Shown here: piece by piece, positions 60,891 through 64,000 of the stretch
Layout: each line of letters opens with the position of its first letter
Numbering within the stretch: position 1 is the stretch's first letter
Assembly: GCF_022827545.1 (NCBI RefSeq)
Contig: NZ_CP094669.1
Coordinates: 509,001 to 573,000, forward strand
DNA from: Hymenobacter tibetensis
GTDB lineage: Bacteria; Bacteroidota; Bacteroidia; Cytophagales; Hymenobacteraceae
DNA: 64,000 nucleotides
Reading direction: 5' to 3'
Notes under the pieces: generated by a model
Told to the model about the DNA's origin: nothing
Seen by the model: only the letters and a program-made list of their open reading frames with translations
The model's database searches: none
Made by a program: the position numbers and the translations under genes

Positions 60891-63080
60891 ATGAGTAATG
60901 CCGGAATACGTACCGCTCCCGCTGGAGCGGCGGCTTCGGCCGCTGCACCACACGCCGCTAGCACTGTGCCAGTGGCAGCTCGGGGCCTCACGCGCATAGC
61001 GCTGATCGGTAATCCTAATTCAGGCAAAACGTCGCTTTTCAACCAACTGACGGGGTTAAATCAGAAGGTTGGAAACTTTCCGGGCGTAACTGTAGACCGC
61101 AAAACGGGAGTAAGCCAGCTTACCCCTCAGCACCACGCTGAAATAATTGACCTACCGGGTACGTATTCTCTGTACCCCAAGAGCCTCGACGAAAAGGTCA
61201 TTACCGATCTGCTCTACGATCAGGCGTCGGCTCAGTACCCAGATTTTGTGGTTGTAACGGCCGATGCCAGCAACCTGCGCCGCAATTTGCTTCTGTTCAC
61301 GCAACTAGCAGATCTTGGGCTACCACTGGTGCTGGCGCTCAATATGATGGACGTGGCTGCTCAGCATGGCATCAACATCGACTTAGACGCCTTACAAGAA
61401 GAGCTTGGAGTTCCAGTCATTCCTATGAATGCCCGCAAAGGCATTGGGGTGGCAGCCCTCAAAATTGTGATGGCGCAGCAGCTTGATGCGGGTACTACCC
61501 GGTTCTATGAGCCGGATGCAGAGCTATTGCCCATGCTCCGGCAAATCAGGTATTACTTTAACCTGCACAACGATTACCTGGCCCTTCACTATGCGCATCA
61601 GTTTCGGCATATCAGTTTTCTGACCGCCGACGACAAAGCGTACATAGCAGAGCTGGTAGCGAAATATAACTTCGAGCCTACTCCGCGTCAAGCACAGGAA
61701 ACTATTGATCGGTACAACCATATCAATGAGTTGCTCCTGAATGTGGTATCAGTGACACGCACTGAAAAGGCTGAACCCTACAGTAACCGCCTCGACCGGG
61801 TTTTGACACACCGGGTGTGGGGCTACTTGATTTTCTTGACGGTCTTGTTCTTGTTGTTCCAGGCAGTTTTTTCTTGGGCCAGCTACCCTATGGAATTGAT
61901 TGATCAAGGAGTTGCGTGGATAAACAGTCTCATCCAAACGTCATTCGAAGGGCCGCTCATCAGCCTCCTGACGGAAGGCGTATTGGCGGGCTTGGGCGGT
62001 GTACTGATTTTCATTCCGCAGATTGCGTTGCTATTCGCTTTCATTGCGGTGCTTGAAGAAACTGGCTACATGGCCCGCGTCACATTCATGATGGACCGCA
62101 TCATGCGCAAGTTTGGACTGAACGGAAAGAGTGTAGTGCCTTTGATTTCGGGAATGGCCTGTGCTGTGCCCGCCATTATGAGCGCACGCACCATCGAGAA
62201 CCGCAAAGACCGGATGATTACCATCTTCGTGACGCCGCTCATGAGCTGTTCAGCCCGAATTCCGGTGTACACAGTGCTTATTGGGCTGGTGGTGCCTGAC
62301 CAGCCGGTACTCGGTATTTTCAACCTGCGGGGTGTGGCGTTGATGGGCTTATACCTACTTGGATTTGTGTCGGCGGTAGGGTCAGCATGGGCGCTCAAGC
62401 TGATTATGAAGACTAAGGAGCGGAGCTACTTTATCATGGAATTCCCTGTCTACCGCTGGCCGCGCTGGAAGAATGTGGGGTTGACCATTGTGGAGAAGGT
62501 AAAAGCTTTCGTGTTCCAAGCGGGTAAGGTGATTCTAGCTATTTCGGTGATTCTGTGGGTGCTGGCTTCTTACGGGCCCGGCAACGCACTAGAGAAAGCC
62601 GAGCAGCAGGCCCGTGTCACGGCAACCCAACAAGCCCGTAGCGCCGCCGAAGTGGAATCGCACGTAGCCTCTGAAAAGTTGGAGGCTTCTTATGCTGGCC
62701 GCTTTGGTCACTTGATCGAACCTGTTATTCGGCCGCTAGGGTTCGACTGGAAGATTGGTATTTCGCTGCTTACTTCATTTGCGGCCCGGGAGGTGTTTGT
62801 AGGCACTATGTCGACCATCTATAGCGTAGGACAGGATGCCAATGAGCTAACGGTACAACAGAAGCTGGCCGCTGAAAAAGGCCTTGATGGAAAACCGTTT
62901 TTCACACCGGCTCGTGCGGGCTCCCTGCTTGTATTCTATGTATTTGCTATGCAGTGCATGAGCACGTTGGCTACTACCTACCGCGAAACCAAAGGGTGGA
63001 CGTGGCCTATGCTCCAACTCGTCTACATGACGGGCCTTGCGTATGTGGCCTCGCTACTAGTGTATCAACTGCTGTCGTAA
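60891..63080 (+). CDS. feoB: Ferrous iron transporter B
   Basis: 729 residues, GTP-driven Fe(II) uptake through the inner membrane. The N-terminal extension of about 33 residues is Ala/Pro-rich and unusual in length. The G domain has G1 GNPNSGKT (40-47), G2 GNFPGVTVD, G3 DLPGTYSL and G4 NMMD. About ten membrane helices follow, with two Gate motifs (GVLIFIPQIALLFAFIAVLEETGYMARV spread over helices, and LISGMACAVPAIMSAR with its conserved Cys). A last domain has ITSFAARE-like LLTSFAAREVFVG. Complete and in frame. It is the downstream partner of feoA. Confidence 0.95.
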   Translation: MSNAGIRTAPAGAAASAAAPHAASTVPVAARGLTRIALIGNPNSGKTSLFNQLTGLNQKVGNFPGVTVDRKTGVSQLTPQHHAEIIDLPGTYSLYPKSLDEKVITDLLYDQASAQYPDFVVVTADASNLRRNLLLFTQLADLGLPLVLALNMMDVAAQHGINIDLDALQEELGVPVIPMNARKGIGVAALKIVMAQQLDAGTTRFYEPDAELLPMLRQIRYYFNLHNDYLALHYAHQFRHISFLTADDKAYIAELVAKYNFEPTPRQAQETIDRYNHINELLLNVVSVTRTEKAEPYSNRLDRVLTHRVWGYLIFLTVLFLLFQAVFSWASYPMELIDQGVAWINSLIQTSFEGPLISLLTEGVLAGLGGVLIFIPQIALLFAFIAVLEETGYMARVTFMMDRIMRKFGLNGKSVVPLISGMACAVPAIMSARTIENRKDRMITIFVTPLMSCSARIPVYTVLIGLVVPDQPVLGIFNLRGVALMGLYLLGFVSAVGSAWALKLIMKTKERSYFIMEFPVYRWPRWKNVGLTIVEKVKAFVFQAGKVILAISVILWVLASYGPGNALEKAEQQARVTATQQARSAAEVESHVASEKLEASYAGRFGHLIEPVIRPLGFDWKIGISLLTSFAAREVFVGTMSTIYSVGQDANELTVQQKLAAEKGLDGKPFFTPARAGSLLVFYVFAMQCMSTLATTYRETKGWTWPMLQLVYMTGLAYVASLLVYQLLS

Positions 63081-63178
63081 GACTCGCTGAACTCTAGCTC
63101 AATGGGTACTTACAGCTAAGCTGTACGGCGAGCATCTGCAATCTGGTAGGTGCGCTACAAATCAGCTGTAACCTAGTC

Positions 63179-63889
63179 TTACTTACCTATCAGGAATACG
63201 GCAGGCTGTTTGTGAATCTCAGGTAGGCCTACCTTTTTCCAGCCAGCTACGGTGTTGGTACGCACGTACTCATTAGGTGCAGTCAAGCTAGCCGCAATAC
63301 ACAGACGAGTAGTGGGGTGCAATTGGCTCAGAAGGTCTTCGAGCAGTTGCATATTCCGGTAGGGCGTTTCAATGAAAAGCTGCGTCTGGTGCTGGGTTAG
63401 AGTCAGTTTTTCGAGTTGCTTGATGGCAGCAACTCGGCTGCTTCGGTCGATGGGCAGGTACCCGTGAAATGTGAAGCTCTGCCCGTTCATGCCCGACGCC
63501 ATGAGGGCCAACAGCAAGCTGCTGGGCCCTACGAGTGGCACAACCTTGATGCCGTGTGTGTGCGCGGCTCGGGCCAATTCAGCGCCAGGGTCAGCAATGC
63601 CGGGGCAGCCGGCCTCGGAAATTACGCCGGCATCATGCCCGGCAAGGAGGGGTTTTAAGGCGGCCTGAATTTCAGCCTCTGAGCTGTCTTTGTCGATGAC
63701 GCTAATACGCAGTTCCTCAATTACCTGATTGGGCGCTATGCTTTTGATGAAGCGCCGGGCCGTTCGAGCATTCTCCACTAAAAAGTGAGATAGCGCGCTT
63801 ACATGTGCAGCAACCTGAGGAGGCAACACTTGCGGCGCCGTGTCATCGGCAAGAATAGTAGGAACGAGGTACAGAATGCCGGTTTTCAC
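63179..63889 (-). CDS. RsmI-like tetrapyrrole-methylase-fold SAM methyltransferase
   Basis: 236 residues. RsmI proteins 2'-O-methylate C1402 of 16S rRNA. The fold is recognised by LYLVPTILADD at the start, AGVISEAGCPGIADPGAELARAAH for the SAM loop, and VVPLVGPSSLLLALMASGMNGQSFTFHGYLP, followed by FIETPYRNMQLLEDL. It is shorter than classical RsmI (about 280) and has EAGCPGIADPG where RsmI has a SDAGTP-type loop, so it is the shorter Bacteroidota paralogue, with its rRNA target uncertain. ATG 63889 is the natural start. Confidence 0.8.
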   Translation of the reverse strand: MKTGILYLVPTILADDTAPQVLPPQVAAHVSALSHFLVENARTARRFIKSIAPNQVIEELRISVIDKDSSEAEIQAALKPLLAGHDAGVISEAGCPGIADPGAELARAAHTHGIKVVPLVGPSSLLLALMASGMNGQSFTFHGYLPIDRSSRVAAIKQLEKLTLTQHQTQLFIETPYRNMQLLEDLLSQLHPTTRLCIAASLTAPNEYVRTNTVAGWKKVGLPEIHKQPAVFLIGK

Positions 63890-63946
63890 AGAAAAGACAA
63901 TAGAGCGGAGATTAGCAGTGCGTAAGCCTGTAAAAGCGTTAGGTGC

Positions 63947-64000
63947 TTATGAGCCAATGAAGGCACGCACCAGTTCAAATACGGTATCCGGAGCTTCTGC
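63947..64000 (-). CDS. C-terminal fragment of an unknown gene, cut by the right window edge
   Basis: The minus strand reads AEAPDTVFELVRAFIGS and a stop at 63947-63949; the remainder of the gene lies outside the window. The ending resembles the last helix of many alpha/beta hydrolases, but 17 residues are too few to name it. Confidence 0.45.
   Translation of the reverse strand, partial: AEAPDTVFELVRAFIGS

Noticed and set aside
1-64000. CRISPR arrays, prophage, insertion sequences, restriction-modification or toxin-antitoxin systems
   Set aside because: No spaced direct repeats, transposases, integrases or defence genes were seen on either strand.

Overview
The window is chromosomal DNA of a moderately GC-rich Bacteroidota, most likely Hymenobacter or a close relative in the Cytophagales. 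Several features point there: a SusC/SusD pair, a fused MurF-alanine racemase, DUF4834/DUF5686/DUF4230 proteins typical of the phylum, carboxypeptidase-regulatory-domain outer-membrane proteins, starts without clear Shine-Dalgarno sequences, and promoters with the Bacteroidota -33 TTTG / -7 TAnnTTTG pattern. The genus is inferred from overall look; no rRNA is present. There is no phage, IS element or CRISPR array.

Layout. 1-8.7 kb: housekeeping and repair genes (NnrDE, MsrB, SdaA, a channel-like membrane protein, LutB, an M28 peptidase, IspF). 9.0-16.2 kb: a TetR-TolC-adaptor-RND efflux operon with a candidate operator. 16.2-23.2 kb: small and stress genes (an acyl-carrier-like protein lacking the DSL serine, a YkvA protein, an NlpC/P60 protein, a mini HExxH protein, two SDRs, UmuDC). 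23.3-25.9 kb: a compact unit with promoter, SAM-I riboswitch, a 26-residue peptide ending CCGCCC, a RimK-like ATP-grasp enzyme and an LLM flavin monooxygenase. 26-27.5 kb: an orphan histidine kinase and tRNA-Thr(CGT). 27.7-42.2 kb: a polysaccharide utilisation locus (LacI regulator, sugar MFS, SusD, SusC, GH3, GH97, and a divergent SASA-type esterase) with three matching LacI-type palindromes in its two large promoter regions. 42.4-54.2 kb: mixed genes (FkbM methyltransferase, DUF5686, RecX, isochorismatase-like, DUF4230, a PLP deaminase-like enzyme, YfhO, RarD-like). 54.5-64 kb: MurF-Alr, an alpha/beta hydrolase lacking its serine, an OmpA lipoprotein, FeoA-FeoB, an RsmI-like methyltransferase and a gene fragment.

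The strongest candidate for an undescribed system is 23284-25886. A SAM-sensing leader with a textbook promoter runs into a tiny cysteine-tailed open frame, and then into a translationally coupled ATP-grasp ligase and a flavin monooxygenase of the SsuD/SfnG type. Two readings fit. Either it is a sulfur-starvation operon with two stacked sensors (SAM by aptamer, cysteinyl-tRNA by the Cys run), or the peptide is a substrate or scaffold that the two enzymes modify. Cys codons in the peptide are 4/5 TGT, while the two enzymes use only TGC (5/5).
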